This document shows positions 30,966-40,040 of a stretch of 64,000 nt of DNA, in pieces. The stretch covers positions 1 to 64,000 of the forward strand of contig VFZU01000010.1 of assembly GCA_016870995.1 (NCBI GenBank). The letters are read 5' to 3'. The translations under genes were made by a program, and so were the position numbers. Positions within the stretch are counted from its first letter, which is position 1; each line of letters opens with the position of its first letter. The notes under the pieces are model-generated. The model searched no databases and had not been told where the DNA came from. It saw only the letters and a list, made by a program, of their open reading frames with translations. The stretch is from Acidobacteriota bacterium (lineage in GTDB: Bacteria > Acidobacteriota > Terriglobia > Bryobacterales > Bryobacteraceae).

Positions 30966-32366
30966 ATGGCTCAAACCACGAACTCTTCCACGGTCGTCAT
31001 CGTTGGCCGGCCCAACGTGGGGAAGTCGACTCTCTTCAACGCAATCACTGGCACCCGCCGCTCCATCGTGGGCGACGAGCCAGGTATCACGCGTGACCGC
31101 ATTCGCGGCGTCGGCAAGTATCGCAACCGTCATTTTGAGGTCATCGATACTGGCGGCATCATTCCCAACGACGATGATCTGATTCCCGCCAATATCCTCA
31201 AGCAAGCTAGAAAAGCCTTTGAGGAAGCCTCTCAAATCGTCTTCGTAATCGACGGCCGCACCGAAATCACCGCTGCCGATCGCGACTTGGCACAGATGCT
31301 GCGCCGCCTTGGCAAGCCGATTACTCTTGCCGTCAACAAGATCGACGTCGAGAAGCGGGAGATCCTAACCAGCGACTTCCACGTCCTCGGGCTCGATCCT
31401 GTCATCTCGATTTCCGCCGAGCATCGCATTGGCATCGACAACCTTCTCGAGCACATCACTGCCGATTTCCCCGAAGGCCCTGTTGAAGACGAGAAGCCCG
31501 CCAAGCGCCCGATCAAGATCGCCATCATCGGTCGGCCCAACGTCGGCAAATCTACACTACTCAATTCCCTCACCGGCACCGAGCGCGCCATCGTCTCCCC
31601 CGTCGCCGGCACCACGCGCGACGCCGTAGACGAAACCATCACGCTCGGCGATCAGGACTTCGTCTTCGTCGACACCGCCGGTATCCGCCGCAAGGGCAAG
31701 ACCACCGAAATGGCTGAGAAGCTCAGCGTCATGATGGCTCGTCGCCACATCAACATGGCCCACATCGTCATTGTTGTCATCGACGCTCTTGAAGGCCCCA
31801 CTGCTCAGGACGCGCACATCGCCGGCTACGCTCACGAAGAAGGCCGTCCCGTCATCATCGTTGTCAATAAATGGGACGCTCACCCGACGCGCAAGACGAC
31901 TCCATTTACTGAAGCCGTCCGCGACACGATGAAGTTTCTCGAGTATGCCCCCATCGAGTTCATCTCCGCCTCCAAAGGCACCAACGTCAAGCGCCTCTAC
32001 AAGTTGATTGAAAGTGCGCAAGAGGCGATGAACAAGCGCGTCTCCACGGGCGAACTCAACCGCTTCGTCGACTACATCACCCATGAAACCAACATGAAGG
32101 TGAAGTACATTACGCAGGCCAGTGTGCGGCCTCCCACATTTGTCGTATTCACCGACAAATCCAAGCCTCTGCACTTTTCCGATGAGCGCTTCCTGATCAA
32201 TCAGATCCGTAAGCACTTCCAGTTCGGCCCCACGCCCATCGCCATCAAGGCCAAGTCCACTCCGGGCCGTGGCCGTAAAGACGAGGACGGCAAGCCAAAA
32301 TCAAAGGCAGCCAAGTCGAAGGCCAGCCCTCCTCGCAACGCCGCAAAAAACGCGTCTAAGCAATAA
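30966..32366 (+). CDS. der: Ribosome biogenesis GTPase Der (EngA)
   Basis: Two G domains (GRPNVGKSTLFNAITG; GRPNVGKSTLLNSLTG) and KH-like C-terminus with a Lys-rich tail. Confidence 0.97.
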   Translation: MAQTTNSSTVVIVGRPNVGKSTLFNAITGTRRSIVGDEPGITRDRIRGVGKYRNRHFEVIDTGGIIPNDDDLIPANILKQARKAFEEASQIVFVIDGRTEITAADRDLAQMLRRLGKPITLAVNKIDVEKREILTSDFHVLGLDPVISISAEHRIGIDNLLEHITADFPEGPVEDEKPAKRPIKIAIIGRPNVGKSTLLNSLTGTERAIVSPVAGTTRDAVDETITLGDQDFVFVDTAGIRRKGKTTEMAEKLSVMMARRHINMAHIVIVVIDALEGPTAQDAHIAGYAHEEGRPVIIVVNKWDAHPTRKTTPFTEAVRDTMKFLEYAPIEFISASKGTNVKRLYKLIESAQEAMNKRVSTGELNRFVDYITHETNMKVKYITQASVRPPTFVVFTDKSKPLHFSDERFLINQIRKHFQFGPTPIAIKAKSTPGRGRKDEDGKPKSKAAKSKASPPRNAAKNASKQ

Positions 32367-33222
32367 AGCCCATCGCCAATTCGGCGCGCCGGACGCGCTC
32401 TCGCGTCAGCGCAATTGCCGTGTTTTCGATGTGCGTCCCATAGGGATAAATGTCCGGCGAGTTCCGCAGCCCAAACTTCAGATAAATTGGGGCCGCCACG
32501 CGAATCAGTTCCGGGATCTCGTAATAGCGTAGGAACCCGCCGATGTTATCCGGCGCTTCCACATAGAAGTCGATCGGTGCATCGACAGCCGCACGGATTG
32601 CTGCAATTTGCGGAATCGATAGATCGCTCGGAATATTGATTGTCGTCGCACCAAGATCTTCCACCAGCCGCGCCGACGCCGGGTTGCAAGGTGCCATCAT
32701 CACGCTTGTCTTGATGATCAGATCGGCAGGCAAATCGCCTCGCTTCTTGGCCTCTCCCATCACCATCAAATTCCCCAAATCGCTCACCAAAATACTGCGC
32801 ACTCCCAATCGCACCGCGCGCAAAACATCTTCCATCGCAAACGCCAGTTGATCCGCGCCTCGCAAGCTCAGTCCTAACGTCCTGCCTGCCGGGGAGAACA
32901 CCTGCGCCCCCACGTCAAATGTTGCCCTTGGACCTACAAACAGATTCACTTCGATCGAGTGCTCCTGCCCCAGCCGCACCATTTCCAGAATCTCGTCATC
33001 GGTCAGCAGCATGATGCCACTCCCCTGGCTGATGCGATCCACCGGCACCTTGCGCCGCGCCGCTTCTTCAATCACCACCGCCAGCGCCTTTGGACCCTCG
33101 GTCGATGGAATCTCAATCTTCCACGCCTTGCCGTCTGCAAATCGCTTCTGAGAAGCGGGAGCCGCTACCGGGTCGCCATCCGGCAATCCCTGAGCCGCAA
33201 GAATCTTCTTTGCTTCGTTCAT
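32356..33222 (-). CDS. U32-family peptidase-like TIM-barrel protein
   Basis: VRSILVSDLGNLMVMGE...TSVMMAPCNPASARLVEDLGATTINIPSDLSIPQI. Confidence 0.65.
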   Translation of the reverse strand: MNEAKKILAAQGLPDGDPVAAPASQKRFADGKAWKIEIPSTEGPKALAVVIEEAARRKVPVDRISQGSGIMLLTDDEILEMVRLGQEHSIEVNLFVGPRATFDVGAQVFSPAGRTLGLSLRGADQLAFAMEDVLRAVRLGVRSILVSDLGNLMVMGEAKKRGDLPADLIIKTSVMMAPCNPASARLVEDLGATTINIPSDLSIPQIAAIRAAVDAPIDFYVEAPDNIGGFLRYYEIPELIRVAAPIYLKFGLRNSPDIYPYGTHIENTAIALTRERVRRAELAMGFIA

Positions 33223-33235
33223 TGCGAACCTTATT

Positions 33236-34405
33236 CTATGCTGCCCGCTTCAGCGGCTCCGTTCCCTCGTTGAGTATGTCGAGGTAGCGCTGGTAGCAAT
33301 ACACCTGATACCGCTCCTTGCCACTGATCTCGCATAACACTTCTTCCTCAATCATAGTTGCGATCTGCTTGCTCACGCCCGGCCCGGTGAGGTCCATCGC
33401 CTTGGCCAACTTGGGTGCCTGCCAGATTGGCCTTTGCCTCAACAACTCATGCATGCGCAGTAAAGTACTCGACGATCGCCGATGCGTCTCAAGCCGCTTA
33501 CGATCCGCTTCGAACAAAGCCACCAATCGCCGCGCTTTCGAATACGCGTTCTCCGCCGTTGAGGCAATGCCCTCCAGATAGAAAGCCAGCCAGCCTTCCC
33601 AATCACCATCTACGCGAACTGCCTGGAGCAGTCCATAGTAGCGATCGCGATTCTGCTTGAAGAACAGGCTCAGGTACAAAATCGGCTCATGAATCACACC
33701 TTGCGAACAAAGCATCAGTGTGATCAACTGCCGGCCCAGCCTTGCATTGCCATCGAGAAACGAATGGATGCTTTCAAACTGAACATGCGCCATGCCTGCT
33801 CGAATCAGCGGTGGCACGCCGGGTTGCTCCGCATGGATAAAACGCTCCAGCGCGTCCAGGCATTCCAGCATCTCCTCTGGTGGCGGCGGAACATAGATTG
33901 CATTCCTTGGCATGGTCCCGCCGATCCAGTTTTGGCTCGTACGAAACTCACCTGGCTGCTTCTCGCTACCCCGGCCGCGCTGCAGCAATCGCGCGTGCAT
34001 CTCGCGGAGCAATCGCAGCGACAGCGGCAGGCTATGCCTCATCCGTTCGACGCCATGAAAGAGCGCTCCGACGTAATTCGACACTTCTTCTACATCCTCT
34101 TCCGGCACTCCGGGCGCTTGTTCGTTCTCAAACATCAACAAGTCCGCGACCGATGACTGCGTGCCTTCAATCTGCGAAGACAACACTGCCTCCTTGCGCA
34201 CGTAGTGATAGATGAAGAGTGGCAGATCGGGCAACAATAGCCCAAGTGCGTCCAGCCGGCCCAGTGCCAAATTCGCTCTCTTATACAGCTCCAAATCCTG
34301 CCCCAACTCCACCGGCGGCACCGGTGGCAGAGGGTTCGGAGCGAACGCCCTGACCTCTTCGTTGCCAAATCGGGTGACTTTATACCTGCCCGTGCAACCT
34401 CTCAT
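33236..34405 (-). CDS. Fic family protein with C-terminal winged helix; variant Fic motif HSFLDGNARLGR
   Basis: SSQIEGTQSS inhibitory-type motif; GEFRTSQNWIGG; FESIHSFLDGNARLGRQLI. Confidence 0.92.
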   Translation of the reverse strand: MRGCTGRYKVTRFGNEEVRAFAPNPLPPVPPVELGQDLELYKRANLALGRLDALGLLLPDLPLFIYHYVRKEAVLSSQIEGTQSSVADLLMFENEQAPGVPEEDVEEVSNYVGALFHGVERMRHSLPLSLRLLREMHARLLQRGRGSEKQPGEFRTSQNWIGGTMPRNAIYVPPPPEEMLECLDALERFIHAEQPGVPPLIRAGMAHVQFESIHSFLDGNARLGRQLITLMLCSQGVIHEPILYLSLFFKQNRDRYYGLLQAVRVDGDWEGWLAFYLEGIASTAENAYSKARRLVALFEADRKRLETHRRSSSTLLRMHELLRQRPIWQAPKLAKAMDLTGPGVSKQIATMIEEEVLCEISGKERYQVYCYQRYLDILNEGTEPLKRAA

Positions 34406-34415
34406 AAGCTCAGTT

Positions 34416-34437
34416 TAAGGAAACTTTCGTTTCCTTA
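34416..34437. promoter_or_regulatory. Perfect palindrome TAAGGAAAC-TTTC-GTTTCCTTA upstream of fic
   Basis: 9-bp perfect arms, 11 bp from the fic start codon; more TAAGG/CCTTA half-sites up to 34520. Confidence 0.6.
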
Positions 34438-34608
34438 TCAATCCATAAGAAAACTTTGAAGATCCAAACTATCCTTAAGTCAACTACCAGGCCTCTAAGG
34501 CAACTCGCCTTTCCTTAACGTCCCTGAACCTACACACCCACTTTCGTTATCATGAGATGTGGCGTGCATGCGTGCGATTTCGCGCTTCCACGCCCCAAAA
34601 GTACCTAC

Positions 34609-37600
34609 ATGTCTGAATCACGAGAAGCAGCCCCTGCATCGCTCAACGACTGGCTCGCCCAAGAGCTGTACCAGGAATACCTGAACAATCGCAGTGCCGT
34701 CGACGCCGCCTGGAAAGGCATGTTCGACGAAGACTCCACGCCCAAATCCAATGGAGTGTCGCACACACAGAAAGAAGTCCCCGTAGTGGAATCCAAACCC
34801 GCCCCACCCGCAGCCCCAGCCCCGTCTGCACCCCCGGCCGCAACACCCTCTTCCTCAAGCGATCTCATTGCTCGCGCCTCAGCACCCCCCAAAGAACTCG
34901 GCCCCGCCGAGCAATTGGTTCCTTTGCGCGGTACAGCCGCCCGCATTGCCGAGAACATGAATCTCTCGCTCGCCGTGCCCACGGCGACCAGCCAACGCTC
35001 GATCCCTGTCAAAGTGATCGATGAGAACCGCACCCTCATCAATCAATCCCGCACGATGGCTGGTAAAAGCAAGATCTCCTATACCCACATCATCGCCTTC
35101 GCCATCAACAAGGCCCTCGCCACCTTCCCGAACGTCAACAACGCTTACGCTGAATCCGACGGCCAACCCTTCCGCTGGGTCAAGGGCCAGATCAACCTCG
35201 GCATCGCCATCGACGTCGCTGGCAAAGACGGCACTCGCTCCCTCGTCGTCCCCAACATCAAGAACACGGGCCAGATGAACTTTGCCCAGTTCCTCGCCGC
35301 CTTCGACGACCTCGTTAAGAAGGGCCGCAACGGCAAGCTCGCCCTCCCCGATTTCCAGGGCACAACCATCTCGCTCACCAACCCCGGCACTGTCGGCACG
35401 CTCGGCTCTGTGCCGCGCCTCATGCCCGGCCAAGGCGCCATCATTGCCACCGGTGCCATCGATTACCCGGCTGAATACCAGGGCGTCCGCCCCGAGACCC
35501 GGTCTGCTCTTGGCCTCAGCAAGGTCATGATGATGAGCTGCACCTACGATCACCGCGTCATTCAAGGCGCTGAGAGCGGCATGTTCCTCGCTCGCCTGCA
35601 GGATCTCCTCAACGGTGGCGACAATTTCTACGAGCAGATCTTTGCCGACCTCCGCCTGCCCTTCCGTCCGGTCGCCTGGCAGACAGATCGTGCTCCCATC
35701 GCTCTCCCCGGCAAGGTCAGCAGCGAATCTGCCAAAGAAGCTGCTGTCCTGCAACTCATCCACGCCTATCGCGTGCGTGGTCACTTGATCGCCGATCTGA
35801 ACCCGCTCGGCATCGAGCCGCAGTACCACCCCGAACTCGACCCCGCGACTTACGGCCTCTCCATCTGGGATCTCGACCGCGAGTTCATCACCGGCAACCT
35901 CGGTGCTTCCACCGGTCTCGGAGAAGTTCCTGGCGTCAGCACTCTTCGCGAAACTCTCGAAACCCTTCGCCGCACTTATTGCCACAAGGTCGGCGTCGAG
36001 TACATGCACATCCAGTACCCCGATCAGAAGGCGTGGCTGCAGCACCGCATGGAACCCCCCTCGAGCCATGCCCCGCTCGATGAGGCCACCCGCCGCCGCA
36101 TCCTGGAACGCATCCTGCAAGCTGAGCTGTTCGAACAATTCCTTCACACCCGCTTCGTTGGCCAGAAGCGCTTCTCGCTCGAAGGTGGTGAAACCGCCGT
36201 CGCCATCCTCGATGAAATCATCGAGCGCGCCGCCAACTCAAGCGTCCACGAGATCGTCATCGGTATGGCGCATCGCGGTCGCCTCACCGTCCTTGCCAAC
36301 ACCGTCGGCAAGCGCATGGCACAGATCTTCTCCGAGTTCGAAGGCAACATCGACCCCAACTCGACGCAAGGCTCCGGCGACGTCAAGTACCACCTCGGAG
36401 CATCGAGCGTCCGTACTTCTTCAAAAGGCAAAGAAGTCGTCGTTAGCCTCGCTCCCAACCCGAGCCACCTCGAAGCCGTCAACCCCGTTGTCGAGGGCAT
36501 CGTGCGTCCCAAGCAGGAGCGCCTCGGCGACGCAAAGCGCGAGCGCGTCATCCCGGTTCTCATCCATGGCGACGCCGCCTTCGCAGGTCAGGGCGTTGTG
36601 ATGGAAACCCTCAATCTTTCACAGCTCGAAGGCTACACCACCGGCGGCACGATCCATCTGGTCATCAACAACCAGATCGGCTTTACCACCAACCCTGAGA
36701 GCGCACGTTCCTCCAGCTACTGCACCGACATTGCCCGTATGGTGCAAGCCCCGATTTTCCACGTCAACGGCGACGATCCGGAAGCCTGCTTCCGCATTGC
36801 CCAGATCGCTTTCGACTTCCGCCAGGAATTCAAGCGCGATGTCGTCATCGACATGATCTGCTATCGCAAGCACGGCCATAACGAGGGCGACGATCCCTCT
36901 TACACTCAGCCGCTGATGTACAAGCTCATCAAGAACCATCCCTCGGTCGCCAACCAGTACAGCGACCGTCTGGTTCGCGAAAGCCTGCTGAGTGCGGCCG
37001 AGCTCGACGCCGTCAAGAAACGCATCACCGCACGCATGGACGAAGGCTACCAGGCTGCGCAAACCAACGCCGAAAAGTTCGAAACCGTCGAGATGACCAG
37101 CTACGAGCAATCGGCCATCCAGCCCGTCAACTCTGGCAGCACAGCCATCGATAAGGCTACGCTCGACAAGATCATCAACGGCTATCTCAGTGTTCCCGAA
37201 GGATTCACGGTCCACCCCAAGCTAAAGACCAACACTCTCGACAAGCGTCGCGAAGTTATCTTTGGCGCACCCCTCGACTGGGCTACCGCCGAAATGGTTG
37301 CCTTTGGCAGCCTCGTACTCGAAGGCACACCCGTCCGTCTCAGCGGCCAGGATTGCCCTCGTGGCACCTTCTCTCAACGCCACCTCGAACTTGTCGATTA
37401 CGAAACTGGCAAGAGGTACCTCCCGCTCCAGCATCTTTCCCCCGATCAGGCCAAATTTGAAGCCGTCGACTCATCATTGAGCGAGTACGCCGTGATTGGC
37501 TTCGAGTTCGGCTACAGTGTCGCGGATCCTCTGACCCTCGTTCTTTGGGAAGCCCAGTTTGGCGACTTCGTCAACGGCGCCCAGATCATGATCGACCAGT

Positions 37601-38370
37601 TCATCGCCGCTGCTGAGTCCAAGTGGGGTCAGCCCAGCGGTCTTGTCCTCCTTTTACCTCACGGCTATGAAGGCCAGGGCCCCGAACATTCGAGCGCCCG
37701 CATGGAACGCTTCCTTCAACTCTGCGCTGAAGAGAACATGATCGTTGCCAACTGCACGACCTCGGCAAACTACTTCCATCTCCTCCGTCGCCAGATGTAC
37801 GGTGGTGAAGATCGTCGCGGCCTCCGCAAGCCGCTCATTGTCTTTACGCCCAAGGCCAATCTTCGCAATCCCGCTGCCGCCAGCTCCGTTGAAGAATTCA
37901 CGCAAGGTGCCTTCCGCGAAGTCATTGGTGATTCCAACGCCGAAGCCGGCTCCCGAATCACGCGCGTCCTCGTCTGCTCCGGCAAGGTCTACTTCGACCT
38001 CGTCAAGGCGCGTGAAGAACGCAACGCCGACCACGTCGCTATTGTCCGTCTCGAACAGCTATATCCCTTCCCCGCCGACCAGTTGAGCGACATGCTCCAG
38101 CGTTACTCTCCCTCGGCTGAGATCATCTGGGTTCAGGAAGAACCGCGAAATATGGGTGCCTGGCGTTTCGTCCAGGAACAGCTTTACTTCGTTCTCAACT
38201 CGAGCCGCCGCACAGTCCACTATGCCGGCCGACCCGAGGCTGCATCGACCGCCACTGGTTCCTCCAAGCAACATGCCAAAGAACTCGCTGAATTCATCGA
38301 CGCCGCGTTTTCTCAGACCGCCCAGCTTCGACCGCGTCGCGTTAAGCTGGTTGCGCGACGCAAAAAATGA
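34609..38370 (+). CDS. kgd: Multifunctional 2-oxoglutarate dehydrogenase E1 with fused E2 (succinyltransferase) domain, Kgd-type
   Basis: SLNDWLAQELYQEYLNNRSAVDAAWKGMF; E2 motif DHRVIQGAESGMFLARLQDLL; E1 region GMAHRGRLTVLANTVGK, RKHGHNEGDDPSYTQPLMYK. Confidence 0.95.
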   Translation: MSESREAAPASLNDWLAQELYQEYLNNRSAVDAAWKGMFDEDSTPKSNGVSHTQKEVPVVESKPAPPAAPAPSAPPAATPSSSSDLIARASAPPKELGPAEQLVPLRGTAARIAENMNLSLAVPTATSQRSIPVKVIDENRTLINQSRTMAGKSKISYTHIIAFAINKALATFPNVNNAYAESDGQPFRWVKGQINLGIAIDVAGKDGTRSLVVPNIKNTGQMNFAQFLAAFDDLVKKGRNGKLALPDFQGTTISLTNPGTVGTLGSVPRLMPGQGAIIATGAIDYPAEYQGVRPETRSALGLSKVMMMSCTYDHRVIQGAESGMFLARLQDLLNGGDNFYEQIFADLRLPFRPVAWQTDRAPIALPGKVSSESAKEAAVLQLIHAYRVRGHLIADLNPLGIEPQYHPELDPATYGLSIWDLDREFITGNLGASTGLGEVPGVSTLRETLETLRRTYCHKVGVEYMHIQYPDQKAWLQHRMEPPSSHAPLDEATRRRILERILQAELFEQFLHTRFVGQKRFSLEGGETAVAILDEIIERAANSSVHEIVIGMAHRGRLTVLANTVGKRMAQIFSEFEGNIDPNSTQGSGDVKYHLGASSVRTSSKGKEVVVSLAPNPSHLEAVNPVVEGIVRPKQERLGDAKRERVIPVLIHGDAAFAGQGVVMETLNLSQLEGYTTGGTIHLVINNQIGFTTNPESARSSSYCTDIARMVQAPIFHVNGDDPEACFRIAQIAFDFRQEFKRDVVIDMICYRKHGHNEGDDPSYTQPLMYKLIKNHPSVANQYSDRLVRESLLSAAELDAVKKRITARMDEGYQAAQTNAEKFETVEMTSYEQSAIQPVNSGSTAIDKATLDKIINGYLSVPEGFTVHPKLKTNTLDKRREVIFGAPLDWATAEMVAFGSLVLEGTPVRLSGQDCPRGTFSQRHLELVDYETGKRYLPLQHLSPDQAKFEAVDSSLSEYAVIGFEFGYSVADPLTLVLWEAQFGDFVNGAQIMIDQFIAAAESKWGQPSGLVLLLPHGYEGQGPEHSSARMERFLQLCAEENMIVANCTTSANYFHLLRRQMYGGEDRRGLRKPLIVFTPKANLRNPAAASSVEEFTQGAFREVIGDSNAEAGSRITRVLVCSGKVYFDLVKAREERNADHVAIVRLEQLYPFPADQLSDMLQRYSPSAEIIWVQEEPRNMGAWRFVQEQLYFVLNSSRRTVHYAGRPEAASTATGSSKQHAKELAEFIDAAFSQTAQLRPRRVKLVARRKK

Positions 38371-38942
38371 ATGAATATCCCGATTGGGTAGAAGTTCTCC
38401 GATACATCGGTCTCGATCCCGTCACTGTCTGGATTGAATACCGCACCGCTCTTTACGTCAGCCTGGTACTTCTTGCCGTTGGGCTGGTCGGCGGTATTTA
38501 CGCGCTCTCCATCCGCTTGCGCGGCTTCATCGCCAACTACAAGCACAGCTTCGCCGACCGCATGTCTTTTCATCGCTCGGTCTTCGAGCTCGAAGAAAAG
38601 TATCACGAACCTCTGCTCACAGCCCTCAATAACGAGCCGCTGGTCTACGTCATCCCCGCCATTGCCGCCTCCGACGTCGCTGGCTTTCACAAATCCGTCG
38701 GCCACATCCTACTCACCAAAACCCGCCTGATCTTTGCCTCAGCGGGCAAGAAGATCGAGTACCCCATCGACGCCTTCAACGACGCCAACGTCCGCGACGG
38801 CAACAAACACATGGAACTCAAGCTCATCTTCGAAAAGAGCAAGCCTATCTTCCATCTCCTTGGCATCAGTCGCGACCATGCCCAGGAGCTCTTCATGAAG
38901 ATGCACGCCTTCCGCGTTGCCATCAAGGAATCCCAGGCATAA
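38367..38942 (+). CDS. Membrane-anchored protein, possible GRAM/PH-like domain
   Basis: N-terminal TM; FHKSVGHILLTKTRLIFASAGKKIEYPIDAFNDANV; ATGA overlap with kgd. Confidence 0.5.
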   Translation: MNEYPDWVEVLRYIGLDPVTVWIEYRTALYVSLVLLAVGLVGGIYALSIRLRGFIANYKHSFADRMSFHRSVFELEEKYHEPLLTALNNEPLVYVIPAIAASDVAGFHKSVGHILLTKTRLIFASAGKKIEYPIDAFNDANVRDGNKHMELKLIFEKSKPIFHLLGISRDHAQELFMKMHAFRVAIKESQA

Positions 38943-39065
38943 GCCTTCTGGCTGGTATCAAGCGGTTGCCTTCACGCATTTAGGGATCAACTACTCCATT
39001 CGTGGGACGGACGGGTCGCATGTTATCGCGACCGCTCAGAGAGCCCCCGTCGAAAGGCATACGAA

Positions 39066-40019
39066 ATGATCCCTCGCCTGATAGTAAGCCTTACAATTAC
39101 CTGTGCAATCAATGCCCAGGTATTGTATGTCTCAAGCCTGACCACCAACAGCGCCACAACGATTACCGTCTTGAACGCCGCGAACGGCGCACGATTGGCG
39201 CAAACTCCCGCTCGTGCCGGAGGGCTGGCAGTTACCGCCGATGGCCGCACTTTTTTTGCGACGGACGCAAATGGCTTAAGCGTGGCCGCCTATACAGGAG
39301 CCACCGTCCAGTTATTGGCCACAGCCGCGACCGGCGGCAGTCCTGTAGCCGTTGCAGTCGCTCCCAATGGCGCTCGTATCTACGTTGCCGCCGCAGGCGG
39401 TGGCAATGTATCGGTGCACGACGCCCGCACGCTGTTGTTGGTTGGTTCAGTAACGGCTGGATTCTCTCCCACAGCCATCGCGGTACATCCTGACAATAGC
39501 CGCTTCCATGTCGCAAATAGCAGCAACCGGGAAATCGCAGTTTTCGACGCCACCTAGTTTCGGCTGATCAAGCGCCTCAGAACCAGTGGCGGCCCGGTGG
39601 CGCTCGCTTTCCTCAATGACCGAACCCTGCTCGCGCTCGATTCCGGCGCTGAAGCTGTGGTCCGGATCGATACACGCGAGGACACTATCGAAGGCAGCTT
39701 CCTGGTCGGTCCAGAACCGGTAGCGATGGCACTAGCGACTAACGGCCGTGTCCTGGTATCCAACTCAAGCGACTCGAAACTGCGCGTCTTTAACGGTGCT
39801 ACCGGGCAGGCCTTGAACACCATCAATTTGCCCGTTTGCCGCTGGGGACGCTGCTCCGTCATGTCGCTCGCAACTGATGGCGATACCGTCTATGCCGCCG
39901 ACTCGAATCAACAAGAGGTCTTTGCCGCAAGTATCTCTTCTGGCGAAATCAAGTCCACTTATCCGGTGCCCGCCGGCCCTCGCTGGCTCGCCGTCGCACC
40001 CGCCCCTCCCGCGAATTAA
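39066..40019 (+). pseudogene. YncE-like beta-propeller protein split by an in-frame TAG (39555-39557)
   Basis: ORFs 39066-39557 and 39597-40019 share a frame; ...NREIAVFDAT*FRLIKRLRTSGGPVALAFLNDRTLLALD... Confidence 0.75.
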
Positions 40020-40040
40020 CTGGCGCAATGGAAACCCATC

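Noticed and set aside
34879-36147. 422-aa minus-strand ORF inside kgd
   Set aside because: Antisense artefact; kgd is unambiguous.
26963-39557. Hypothesis of genome-wide TAG recoding
   Set aside because: Several intact genes end in TAG (e.g. OPT 3449-5470, HEAT 7820-8770), so the two in-frame TAGs are better explained by mutation or error.
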